Assembly (NCBI GenBank): GCA_022885665.1
Contig: JAGQDJ010000077.1
Location: 1-64,000 of the forward strand
Source of the DNA: Triops longicaudatus
Lineage: Eukaryota; Arthropoda; Branchiopoda; Notostraca; Triopsidae
Length of the DNA stretch: 64,000 bases
Direction: 5' to 3'
The position numbers and the translations under genes were made by a program. Of this stretch, positions 43,320-55,937 are shown piece after piece. Under the pieces are notes generated by a model. It ran no database searches. It saw nothing but the letters and a program-made list of their open reading frames with translations, and was not told the DNA's origin. The stretch's first letter is position 1; the number at the start of each line of letters is the position of its first letter.

Positions 43320-46300
43320 TCACATATGAACTTCGAAAGATTTAACCACGCTATTTTCAGTAAAGGGATTTGTGCTCGGACTCCGGGTAGCTAATGCCGC
43401 CCATTCGGCGTCAAAGGGATCGTTCGCATTGACGTTGTTGAAAATATCATCGGCCATTGTGGTACTGGTCGTCGTATTGGTAGTGACTGAAAGTCGGTTG
43501 GCGATGTTAGTAGTGGGGGGAGGACTGACAGTCTGGAATGTATTGGGCAGGTGCGATGATTGGTTCCGCAAGTTTTGCATCGGAACGGGAGAAAAGACGT
43601 CGTTGGAACCTGACGAGAACGTCCGGCTCGTCTGTGTGTTTACAGGCGGCAGCTGAGGCGCTGCTTTGGCGGGCGACATGCCCCTGGGCGGAATTGTCGG
43701 CAAGGGTGACGAGATGGAAGGGGGCGGAGACGCAGTTGACGAGGTCAAACTACCTAACCATTGTTCACCACGTGACAAAGTGGGAGAGGGCGTGGATAAT
43801 GGCATCGGGGCCCATGTTGGACTCGTGTAAGGCCGTGCATTTTGGGTGACATTTTGGTTGGTAAAAGGTGAGCGATTTACACTGCCAGTAACCTACAAAG
43901 AGAAAGAAAAAGATTCAGCAATACGACCATATAAAGTTTGCTGACCCTAATAACATGAAGTTCGACTTTCACATTTAGTCAACTGAAACTAATTGTCTGC
44001 GTGACGACGTCATTACGCAGCCCGAAACAAACATAATTATATGAAAAAAGAAACGAGTCGACTACGAAAGGAAAAGTGTGATACACTGATTTCTTACCGA
44101 CACATCCGAGAGGAACGGATCATCATTTGCTGAAAGAAAAGACAGCCCTTGGGATAATTGCTGGCACATGGCACTTACGGCGTCCGACCTTTCAACCATC
44201 GGAGAGGATTCTGGGATCGGCGCCACTAAGATTGAAATACTCATTACTTTCGGATAATCCTTTAAAATCCACCCAAACAGCTATATATACACAAGAAACA
44301 CTACGTTTTCATCCGAAACACAAACTGCATCCACGCAAGCAAAAGCTTTTGAACAAGGTTCCAGCACAATCAATTCAGTTTTTACACCAGGAAATACGAA
44401 AGCATGCAGGAAAAGGCTTTCGAAAATGTACAAAACAGAGGTGCGGATCATACTCACTGCTGAGATTATTGTTGGTATTATTGCTGTTGGGCAAGGAATG
44501 GAATCTGCTTCTAGAAACACGGGGCGGAGGGGCAGGGCTTGCTAAGTTTTGTACCGACACATCTGCACAACAATCATGACTCAATAACTACAAAGTCCAA
44601 AGCAAAAGTTCCCTTTCCATAGCAGAGTATCGGTGAAGCAAAACGAAGAGAAAAATCTAAAATAGACAGCCTTCACCCCACTAACATGGCACAAGCAACC
44701 ATTGAACCCGTAATGACCCTTCCCGGTTGGACAGCAAAGCTCATATCCCACAAGAAACGAAACATAAATTTTTATCCGAGAAAGCGAGGATTAGGTTAGA
44801 GGCAAATAACACAGGACGAAGATGAGTTTTCAAGGTACCTCCGTTTGTATTGCTTTGTTTGGATTCAGTCGTAGATGCGACTGGAGAAGTGACGTCATTC
44901 GTCAGAGATCGTTGCTGCCTTTCGAGAGTCGAAGGCAAGTCACCAATACGTAAAGACAGTTGGCGTTTAAAGGGCGAGTTCTGGTTAAGCTGAGAAAAGC
45001 CTCTAAACGAGCCTTGGCGCTCTAATAAATGTGGCGCTGCGTGTGGCCTTTCGATAGCGTACGGATTCACCACAGGCTTCAGCGGAGGAGGCTCTAAAAA
45101 CGAATACAAAAACAAGACAAAATATTAATACGACGTACAAAAAAATCTATCAGTAAAACTTTATTATAAAGGTCATATTTAAACGAATTGCCGGCTATAG
45201 TAAACTGTCTGTAAGGTCCTAGTATCAAAATGTAAAGAAAATAGGTCTGATGCAAAAAAGGTCGGATACACCGAATTCTCCCTGAACCGGGAGGTTCGTT
45301 ATAGCGAGTTTCTAATGTATTACGGATAAAAAACTTTCGTAAAACTAATAAAAAACGTTTTTCTACCTTGAGTTTTTATTAAGAAGTTTCATTTAAAAAA
45401 AAAAACAACAATAACTTTACGGTAATTTTCGTTTTTTATTTTTTAAAATAATTTTCAACTAATTTGTCCATTGTTCATTTCAATAATTCCCAAGCTATTT
45501 CCTTAGTGATTCACTTCAGATGTTTCGCAGTTTTACTATGGTATTTTTTATTCTTTAATTTCATTTATTATTTTTTATCTATCTATTACATTTCTGCTAT
45601 TTCTTCATTATTCCGTTTATTTATAGATTAGCAATAGATTTCATTAATGATTTTGTTCGAGTGATGTTGTACCCTTAACCAAGGTCGCTATGCATTTTGA
45701 ATTATTTATTTAGTAATTTTATTTACTCTAATAAATATTCAGTATTTACCTGCGGGTTTACAATCTTGTGGATCTTGAATGCGTTCTGTCAACGACCCAA
45801 CTCGAAAGCTTCCTGTGCGTGTAAACGTCGCATTGGACGGGTCGAACGTCATTGTCACACCGCATTCTTTATCGCGTTTTTGCTTGCGTTCCAGACATAC
45901 CGCAAAAGCGCAGCCCACAGCGTGGCTTAACCGTTCTCCCTGTTCGGAATAACACATTCAAATCACAAGTCAAAGAGCATTCCTCGTAATCCTTCTTCAT
46001 AGCTAAATAAAGACTAAAATCGTCAGTACCAAGAAAAACACTTACCGACTCTTTCGTAGCCAAAAAACCGTGACACATCCAACGCCTCGTCGTTCCGTCG
46101 CGACAAATGTAGGAAAATCCCTTTTCATGATTGCGATCGGGAGCGCAAAACGACACTTTTTCAATAGTCTGGTCCACAATCAGCCCCTATTTTTTCCAAA
46201 TAACACGTCAGAATTCGATGTTAACACACTAATGGTTTGCTCAACGTTCGAGCTGTCGTTTTACCTTCGCTTCATCTTCGACTACACGCAAGCCATCGCC

Positions 46301-49300
46301 TGAGACGTGCAAAACCGCTCTGACTGGTCTTCGTCGGGAACTCTATTACGCAAAAAAATGGTCAAAAACTTTAGTACTTTCCATCACGCTATACAGAAAC
46401 TGCAGAACTTACTCGCAAAACTTTTAACGCTTCTTCACAAACTTGCATGCCCCGTGACTCGTACACTTCCACGCAACCCAAATACTATAAAAAAAATCAA
46501 TTAGAACATTTTCGTCCACCTTAATTAAATGCCCATCTTCCCTTAATTGCACTCTCCATTATCAAGGATACAAAAAGACTTATGGATTAGATGCGAACAC
46601 ACGAAATGAAATACAACCTACGTAAACCCAGAAATTTAATTTAAAAAGAAAAATCTACAATGCAGTCTTTATGACGTGAACGTTAAACACACACTATAAC
46701 ATAGGATGTAGAAAAAAATACGCATACGGAATACAATCCATTACGACCAATTCAATCCGGGTCCGTTAAATTTTACAAAGCATTTGCAATTATACTTCAT
46801 AGACACGTAGTATAAGTGTGTAGTTAATATTGAAGTTAAAGTATTTGCTTTTAAAATCACTAGAAGAATGCACTGCAAATGTTTAGAAAACTTAAGTCAC
46901 AGTAAAAATTTCAAACCAGAACATGCTACGAAATTGTGTATAAATATTATAACAGAATTTCTCTCTTTAAAAACCTTAAACTAATTTTATTGCCATTAAG
47001 TCTACCATTCTTTTTAAACTTAGCTAACCACAATGATAAATGCTATACTTGGTAAGAAAATTTTTAGCAATTTTTGTCGAATCTGGTTTAAGCTACAAAC
47101 AAGTTCATAAGAATCCGTTTTAAAGTAAACAAAAATAGAACGAACCTAAATACGAAGGAAAAATACAACATGTTACCGTTAGCTTACTAACGACCTAAAA
47201 CAAGATCAATGTTTGGTCTCGCATTTTTCTACTAAAGAAACCATGTCTGTCTGGCAGCGCTACCCAAAAACCGAGCCAAAAATATCCATATTTTTACGTT
47301 TGTTTCATTGTTTCAAATTTTTCCCTTATATAAAGTTTTATTACAAAGAAATATTCAATTTACTTAATTTGATACTGAACTCTTCCCGGGCCGTATGTGC
47401 GACCTGTTTGTGGCCTACAATCAGCGTAAAACTTGGTTTATCTCGCAAAGATCTGTCAGAAAACTAGATGGCTCGTTACTGGAATTTACTGCCCAAGGAC
47501 TGGAGTAAATCGTAAAGACGGGGGCGCGAGGAAAATCGGGAAGAGAACTTATGGAATCTGCTCCCTGTTTTAGGCGTCTGCAGGAAGTGAAGCTATTCCG
47601 AAAACTCTCTTGGATCAATACTGTATACGCGAGAGAGGTTGCAGCACTCTTCAACTTATTCTGGTCAAACTTTTTAGCTCGAAAAGAAGAGGCGCTGAAT
47701 CCAGTGAGACGCAAAATCCACTCACACCCTGTCTCTTAAACTCTCTTGTGTATTTTTCCCGTTCCTGCGCCTTGTCATGGAGCACAGACGAACACAAGTG
47801 CGCGGATGACGTTGACCTTGTTAGCGTTGACTGCTATTAAACTCCCTGTCGTCTTGAAAGGTAATGCAAGACCAGTTTTTTTTTTCGTCAAGTCGTTGCA
47901 CTAAGCCGAACTTGCCAAAAACACCGTCAGAAACACTAGGTGCGGTAAAAAAGAAATCTTGGAAGTAACTTTTTGTCCACTTTAAAATACATATTCACCG
48001 AAATTCGATTACATCTAAATATCTAGATTAAATACCTGGGGTCCACACAAAAGACCTATTCTTGCTCTCATTCCTATTCACAGACCAGAGTGGTCACACA
48101 CGTTCGTAAATTTGTTCACACGTCAGGTGACCGAAGGTCGCCAAAACGTTTACAAGCGACGGTCTGGAACCCGAACTGAATTTGCAACGTCGAATTAACT
48201 ATTGACCAATCTCACTGTCACCTTCCAAGGGAAGGAAAACATTAAAATAAAAAAATATATATAGTAAATACGACGAAGATGAGCAAATAAGCGAGACATT
48301 TTTTCTCATGTCAGTGAGTTGATATAAAAAGGCTTAGGAGTTATTTTGTGGTTAGCTTCTGTTCCCATTGCTCATTTCTAAAGGCTAAAGGAACCTGGCC
48401 TAAGGTAGTATACGACTGTGATGAATGGAGAAAAAGAATAAGCTGCAAAGATCTAATAAAGCCTCGTCAGTTGATTACGTTCAGAAGAATTTTCAGTCGG
48501 TAAGGGCATTTCACAAAGAACAGTCATTCGTAAGCATTTCTATATGTTTCATATCCCTTGTGTAGCATCCCGAGTGCTTATTGAGCGTAATCAGCCTTCC
48601 AAGGCGTATTTTGATCACTGTATGAAAAACTAATCTTTTTCCAGCCGACTATGCCTTAGACCACGGTTCCCTAAACGAAAACAAAAGATTATTCCCGAAA
48701 AGAGTGATATAATAATATACCAAATAATTAGGAGCAAATAATTAGGAATAATATAAGTAACGATAAAATATACGAACTAAGTAAACGAATTATGTTACTT
48801 AAGTAACGTGTAATAATAACAGATCACAATCTACACAAGGCACAAACTAGAGCTTTCAACAATCATTGCGAATTATTACAAATTTCCTTAGTCTTTGTTT
48901 CTTAGCTTGCGATAGCGGATCAGGACTCCATACGCATCTAAAATGATCGGAAGATTTTCTTTTGGATAATTTACGAGCTGTAGAGAAGCACTGATGTATT
49001 TCATATTAATGCGGTCTAAGATACAACACGGAGCTTTTCTTGGCTGTGTTTTATGTATTAAGCTTAAGGAAAGTTGGGTATATACTTTGACATGGAAGCT
49101 GCAAGTTCCCGCACGAACGCTCGCTTCATCCGATTGCCATTGATGAGGTTTCGAACTTTCGGGCACTGATTCTTTCCGTCGTCGAAAACTTTCCCGGAAA
49201 CTGCGCCGAAGTCGGTCCATTTTCTTGGATCCTCGTCTTTTATGCGAGTCCTTTACCTCTTCCGACCTGTCACCCTACAAAAACCAATCAAAAAATGAAA

Positions 49301-52300
49301 ATCTTGAAAATGAAATATAAAAACTATAATCAACATATTCATCACTTGTTAAGAAAGCGATAACTAAACCAACCAAACCACGAAGAACACAACGACTGCA
49401 GCCAAGCAACATATTTATCTTAGCTATGTCGCTTTTCTCTCTTTCTTTCTCTTTTTACGTCTTTGTCGCGAGACTTTCGATCTACGCATCGAAAAAGAGA
49501 TACCAAACCCAATCTGAATGACTTAGCAATCGGCATTCCATCCCTATGTATTCTTCGGTAAAATTTGACCGGCTTCTTTTTTTTCGAGAAGAACCGAAAA
49601 TGATCGCATTCTTTAAGATTAGGAATCTGCTAAGCTTTATAAGCTTCTCCGTTTCCTTTATTTTGCAGCGGATGGCTACAGAAAGGAAAACTGAGAGAGA
49701 CAAAGAAGTATCGATTTGCAGTACACGTTTCTGCACGCGCGAGATGGTGAAAGGAAAACGAAGATACGAGATGCAACCGACCTTTGCCACTGTTGTTCAG
49801 TCTGTGCTGTGAAAAACGCTGAGTTTTTGACGACTGCTGCTTAGACGCAGACTTTCGATAATTTTTTTAATATTCACTATTATTTTCTTTAAAAAATGTA
49901 ATATGCATATAGCATACCCATGCAAAATAACGCAACTGGAATATACACAAGCTTTCTGGACAAAAATGTGCTTTGTGAACACATTGGCAAGCAAACACCC
50001 AAATTCGAAAGAACCTTGGTTCAAGTTTGTCCAAGTTTGTGTCATAATTTTTTTGGATTGGATGAATATGATGTACAGGCTTGAAAGTTTAAAGCTAACA
50101 CAAAGTGCGAAATTCATACTTTGCAAACCAAAGTGCGACAAGGTGACTTGTACTCTTTGCTAAACTAACTACGGAAGGATACTTTCTCGGGAGACTCATC
50201 ACACAATGGCTTTAAATTTCCAAGCAAGACAGGAAGAGTTGGAAAGCCTTTCAAGTTGTCCTCCTCAGTGGCCACGCTCTGGCTTGTCGTTCACGACAAA
50301 CAATCCCTAAAGATTTCAGGACACGGTTGCACTATTTGCGCAGGAAGTTAATCCTTAACACTTTTCCTGCGATCTGATTTTTTTTTATTGATCTCAAAAT
50401 ATCGGATTATTGACGCATTCTGTTGAATACATCCGATGAGTCATTTCAATGAGCTCAGCTCACAAAACATTACTATAATCTGTTCCGAAACCTTATTTCG
50501 ATCACATGTACTCAAAACTTCTCGACGCATCTCGCGTGATAATAAATTACGAAATACTAAATCTTTACCATAAAACATGTTTTATTTTTAACTCTGTGTT
50601 AAAAGGCTGTAAGAAGATTACAAGGAAGTGTTTTTTATTTTTGAGAATCTACATATAAGAACTAGTTAGAGCAAATAAGCAATCAACAAAGCAGAAAATC
50701 ATATAAAATAAGTTCATAAACAAAAATACAAAAAAAACGGTATAACACGATGATTTTGCAATCTAAGAAATTGTAAATTTGTTAATAAAACGAGCCTGGA
50801 CTTGTACAGAAACACAAGTTCAACTGTGTGTTAAATTTGGGTTGCCGGCGGCTTTGTTTACTTTGCGCTCAAAGGTATGTCCCTTAACACCTAGGTTACA
50901 TTACACAAGATCTGGAAACAAACACACTAAATTAAGAAAAATACCTGCAATGAAACAAACATACAAGCAACGTAGTTTATAATCTGAGTGTATGAATAAT
51001 ATATTTTAACTGCAAAATAACATATATTATTATTGCTTATTAGAGTGGCAATAGGAGAGAAAATTCATAATTAAAAAATGATATAAATAAGGCTATGCAT
51101 AAAAATATAAAAAATATCTGGAATATTCATTAAATATATTATAAATTACGGCAAAGTAATTAAAACTCTACCAGATTAAACGTTGGACTCCAGTAGATCA
51201 CTGTAAGTCTACTGTTGATAAAAGCGGGGAATATGTGATAGCACTTCGACTTGAACTTCTCTCGAATCGGTGGAACCCGAACTGTCTGGACTTTGTGTTA
51301 TCACCAACCTGACAAATGACTAATCGGGCGAGCAATTTTTCGGGCCTCGTTGGCGAAAATATTCGTCATAATCCAGAATGGCCTTGGGCTCGACTTACCA
51401 GGATTTTCTTCTCTTATTTTTACGAATCACAAATAAGGAATGAACCTCTCCTTTGGCCTATTTGCTAAACTATTCCTTGGCCATTACTTCGGTCTCTTTC
51501 ATTGGCAGCCTCAGCGAAGCACAGACATAGCAAATAAGCCATAAACCTATGTTGGGTTATAATTTTTACTGACCAGTTCTTCATCGACGTCAATCTCGAC
51601 GCCTGATTCCATTTCAGGGCTCTCGAAAACAGGCATGCCTGCCAAACACTTTTAGCCTTCCAAAAATTCACGCCAAAATACAGCAAAAATTTCGAGGCTT
51701 TGTAGCCCAAACAACGTCAGAAAATTGAAAATATTCTTGTAAGGCTGCTGATGAGAAACGGCACACTAGCTCAACCTCGGACTGGCCACACTTCCTTAAA
51801 ACCTTTTTTTTTTTTCGCGGTTTTTGGGGTTTTCCTTGTGTGTTCCCTCAATTCCGGCGAACTAGGGTATACTACACTTGTCCAAGTCGGCGTGCCGACA
51901 AAAAGTTCATTGCGAAACCAGAAGCTCGACTGACTTTGGGCTGCTCGTGTCACCCGAACTGTAAAACCCAGGGACTTGGATTTTCGTGACGAAATATGGG
52001 AGTGTCCTGAAGGAGATGAGATAATCTTATCTCAAGTAAAGAGAAGTGTGAACTTGGAACTTTGCGCTCCAGTTTCTCCACCAGCGTGACGGCCAATCGT
52101 GCAACTTTATTTGATTTCTTTTCGGTAATTACTTTTTCTTTTCGTCACCTTACCAACAATTAAATTGCTTACGCTAGTAAACTTGTTGCTAACCGCTACT
52201 ACGCTACAATTTCCTGCTTACTACACGGCCAATTACGGAAAGAACGGGCGAACAGTTATTACATCCTAATTTTTCTAGCAGTTGCTAGCCAAGGTTTGCT

Positions 52301-53991
52301 CCCGACTCTAGGAAACCACAATAAAAACAAGATTTTTCTATATCCATGCTTGTTTTTCAAATTCTCACCCCTGACATTACTCGACATCTAGCGACACTAG
52401 CAAGGTACGCTCAAGTTGATCACAACTAGTTTAACGAAAGTCTACGACACTTATGGTTTTTACGTTTTTTGACAGCAGTTTAAAGAAATGTACAGATAAT
52501 TTAGTCCCATTTATGCACTAATATGGTAACTTTCCCCATGTTTCCCATTGAAGTTGCTTGTTTACTTAGATGACATAACTCTCGTTACACCCACGGATGC
52601 ACTTCACACAAAAACTTGTTTTTCATACACTTTTTCTCGAAGAACGTATTTCAACAGGATCATGCGTAGATGGGGGATTACCCAATATTTTTTTTTTCAA
52701 CTCAGGAATCCTCATTCAGCCATACCATCACTCGAGGCTCTTACGAGAAAAATAAACTGGAATAAAGTTCTGTGCATTACACATCCTTTAACAGACCGTT
52801 ACTAGGAATGAACCCCGTGTCCAGGTGCACAACAATGATGAACGTTAGCCTTATGAATGCTAAATTAACCAGGAAGGGGCAAACTTAAACGTTCCTAAGG
52901 TATTTGGACGGAAAAGCCTCTTAAAACCCCAAACCATTTCCACAACATTTTCCCCAATTCCTGCAATTCAATCACTTTTCTATTTTAATTCCTGCAGCCC
53001 GTAATTACCCATTTAAAATGTAATAATGGTTTACCATAAAATAGTAAATAAAATTTCCTAAAACTAGTTTACTGAAAAAAAGGAATCGTAAAAAGGATCC
53101 AAAAGGTCTTTGACCACAAGACCTTCGACAGTTTTCGGGTGCTCGATTCCTGCTCAGTTTTCCATTCTGTCCCAACTTCTAACAACCTGGCCGTAGTAAA
53201 ACTGCTGGAAGACACCTTTCCCAACGCTTTGAAGAACGGGCATCCATAATAGACAACGTGTTTTGGAGGCCACCACAGCAGTGTTGCCTCCAGGTTTGCT
53301 TAGCCTTTTCGTTGTGTGGAGTTTACGTGACGACACAGGTGTCTGCTGTTAGATACACCACGTACTACGCCACAGTACTCAACAACATGAATCTGACTTG
53401 CATCTACTATCCCATGTCCCACCATTTACTCTCTTTTCTTTCTCTTCTTTCAAATTTGCACAGTACGTTTCGCTTAAATTGCCCTCCAGGGTGCTAAAAC
53501 TGTGACCCCAAATCCTCAAAATGTTACGCCACTTTCTGCGTCACTCTGCCATAAAAATGACCTCGTCACTCAATTCTCCCTTCCTCCTATTAACTTTCAC
53601 GGGTCCTTGGCTGAAACCATTAATAACAAAACATTCACAAGCCTCTTTATAAAATCAAACCGTAAACAAGTAAACCCACAACTGAATAACAATTCGTAAA
53701 AAATGTAAACAATAACTAGAAACAAGAATTTTATGGCTCGTCGCGTTGCGTAAAGAAAAACGTGTAAAAATAGCACGACAATAAAATAAAATAAATCGGA
53801 AACGGTGACTAAGCTGACCGGAAGTGCTTCCAATGATTCAAATATCACTTTAGGAAGGTTTTTGAAAGAATGCAAAAAATCTGATTAACCTTGCCAGGCA
53901 AAGGGGCGGTGTCCACCGAAGACGGGGCAATGGCTGAAGTGGGCGTTCCTTCCAGAGGATCATGGTTAAAGCTAGATTGATTGGCACCCAT
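43320..53991 (-). CDS. numb: Numb, Notch-pathway cell-fate adaptor (two possible N-termini)
   Basis: Minus-strand exons: 53991-53890, 49274-49086, 46484-46413, 46342-46265, 46186-46046, 45939-45750, 45093-44839, 44562-44458, 44225-44098 and 43892-43320. They total 1833 nt (610 aa), in phase throughout. The long form begins MGANQSS, an N-myristoylation-type start. An internal ATG at 49220 (MDRLRRSFRESFRRRKESVP) would give 558 aa, as in the shorter Drosophila isoform. The PTB domain runs from about CSFHVKYLGCVEVYESRGMQ through GLIVDQTIEKVSFCAPDRNH and WMCHGFLA to CLERKQKRDKECGVTMTFD. Basic Ser motifs (ERQGSFR, KRQLSLR) are typical aPKC sites. The tail carries DPF (alpha-adaptin) and a C-terminal NPF (EH-domain) motif. 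Numb is a membrane-associated endocytic adaptor that inhibits Notch after asymmetric division. Confidence 0.97.
45094..45749. other. Numb intron with a pogo-like terminus
   Basis: This 656-bp intron contains, at 45292-45316, GTTCGTTATAGCGAGTTTCT followed by AATG. That is the inverse of a CAGT-like...CTCGCTATAACGAAC pogo-type end. A matching left end was not clear to me, so only the terminus is noted. Long T- and A-rich stretches fill 45340-45640. Confidence 0.45.
46485..49085. other. Numb intron, 2.6 kb, no nested gene recognised
   Basis: The interval lies between the KYLGC exon and the MDRLRRSF exon. Several open frames of 60-100 codons occur on both strands, but none resembles a known protein or is supported by splice signals. 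There are no repeats of note. Confidence 0.5.
49275..53889. other. Numb first intron (4.6 kb), likely holds the internal promoter
   Basis: This intron separates the myristoylation-type first exon from the exon carrying the internal start. If the short isoform is made from its own transcript, as in Drosophila, its promoter should lie here just upstream of 49274. I recognise no exon, transposon or RNA gene in it. Confidence 0.45.
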
Positions 53992-55885
53992 GGGAGCAGT
54001 TTCACACTTTTTGTGCACACAGAAAAACAGGAAGATGATCACAAGATTTATTCCAAGTCTCTATCCACTCCTTGCCAAACACCGACAAAAGATCCCCAAA
54101 AATCGACTCGAGATTTTCAACAGCCCTTGAAGAAGAGGACTTTGACCTCTTTTGACGATACTACTCGCTCAATCAAGCGTAATCCTCGAAGCAATGAACT
54201 ACAGTATTCCTTTAATCACTGGTTTTTACACAAAAATCTCTTTTTTGAGTCACGTTTTGTCACTTCTGGGAAGGCAAATAGTTAACAACACGGAAAACGC
54301 CCGAAAAGATCGCTTGGCTTGCGAGAAGTGTGGCGAAGATGTGAGGCTGTATTGTTTCGCACCACCTATCACACTCACGTTAGGAACCTGAAGAACCTGA
54401 AGAACATACATACAGACCCCCTTTTCCTTCCCTTCGTTTTCCGTTCCTTCTTTCGTTTCGTTCTTCGTTACTAAAGGTTTTCAAGTTTTAAAGGAATGCA
54501 AGGAGCCAAGGGGCAAATTGTGGGGTTTGAGAGAGAACCGGTCTGTTGGTTCGAAAATCCTCAACCTTTTGCTGAATGCCAGCCTTAATAATTCCTTAAC
54601 GCTTACGTATTAAGCGACGTCATAAGAAAGCGTCATACCATCCACGTAGTTCTTCGGCTACACGTATGCACTCACACTCTCATATAGCACGCTTTCGTCA
54701 ACGGACAAAATTTGCTGATTAAAGCGCTTTAAAGAAAGGGTTGCTTAAGAAAAGACTTTTTCTGCACTTAACGCTTTCTCTACACGACACTCTTAGACAC
54801 TCGGGCTGGACTTTATAACCAAACAACGCTCAGTTTTTTAATTACCAGCTTCACTGAAAGAACTCGGTTTTCTTTACATCTTATTTAAGAACACACATTT
54901 TAGCTTGTTATTTTATTTGAACAGTGCTACAAGCCTGTTCGTACCATTGAAACCGAAAGGGCAGACAATCGGTTATGCAAACTAGTTTCTTCCCGACTAG
55001 TCTGTAAAACGTGCGTAGTAGTACAAAGCAACCGTAAAAAATATACTCAAGGGACAGTCTCCACGCTAAATAAAGGGACTTGGAGTAACAATGAACATTC
55101 GCATCGCGGAAGGAACGCACGTATGAGAATCGTACCAGGTAATATCACACAGGAACGTCGCTCACGCAAGTAAAGTGTCTTTAGAATAGTCCATGTGCAA
55201 TTTTTTAGCCTTTTTTTAACTACATACACTAATCATAGCACACGAAAGCGCATTTGCCATACCACAAAACCTAATTAAGCTTTATTGAGGCTAATTCCAT
55301 TAATCCATTGGCTAAAAGTATTGAAACTTTAAAAAACATGGTGAGTCCTGTAGAAGTACTTAGAAGAAACGAATTAAAATTATTCACTTGACTGACACTT
55401 TAACCCTTAACGAAAGAAAATAAATCTCACAAAATTTATTTTTCTTAGTTTCCCAATAATTACAAATTTTAAGCTTAATGTTTCAATTAACTCATTTATT
55501 ATCTGAACAAAATTGGGTTCAATACATTCAGAAGCTGCGCCAAAGTTGTCGCTACGTTTCTGAAAATTATGTAGCTCTTTTGGAGAAATCGTCTTCGCAA
55601 GCTCCCCAAGTTCATAAGAGCTTTCCACCGTGGCCTTATATGTAAGCTCTGAATGTTCAACGATAAACCAGGAGCGAATCTTGGACACATTTCATACATC
55701 GTCCCATTGTCGCATACAAGAGCATTCATACCACGACGCACAAAAGGAAATTGTAGTCAAGGTATTCATGAAGTACCAATTAAGCCTTCCTGGGATTAAT
55801 TTACCTATGTTGGTACTTTTAGTGAGTCAGCCCAATCAATTTCCACCGCTTTAAGGCTGCACTCTTATTTCCCTGACCTTGTACG

Positions 55886-55937
55886 AATTTGCGAAACTCT
55901 ATATCACAGTGCAGGTAAATTTGCGAAATTCTATATC
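55886..55937. repeat. Local direct duplication, 20-bp copies at 32-bp period
   Basis: AATTTGCGAAACTCTATATC at 55886-55905 is repeated at 55918-55937 with one mismatch (AATTTGCGAAATTCTATATC). The copies are separated by 12 bases. It looks like a recent two-copy tandem duplication; no function is evident. Confidence 0.8.

Noticed and set aside
54540..54580. GGTTCGAAAATCC, resembling a tRNA B box
   Set aside because: The T stem does not pair, there is an extra base, and no A box or acceptor stem fits upstream.
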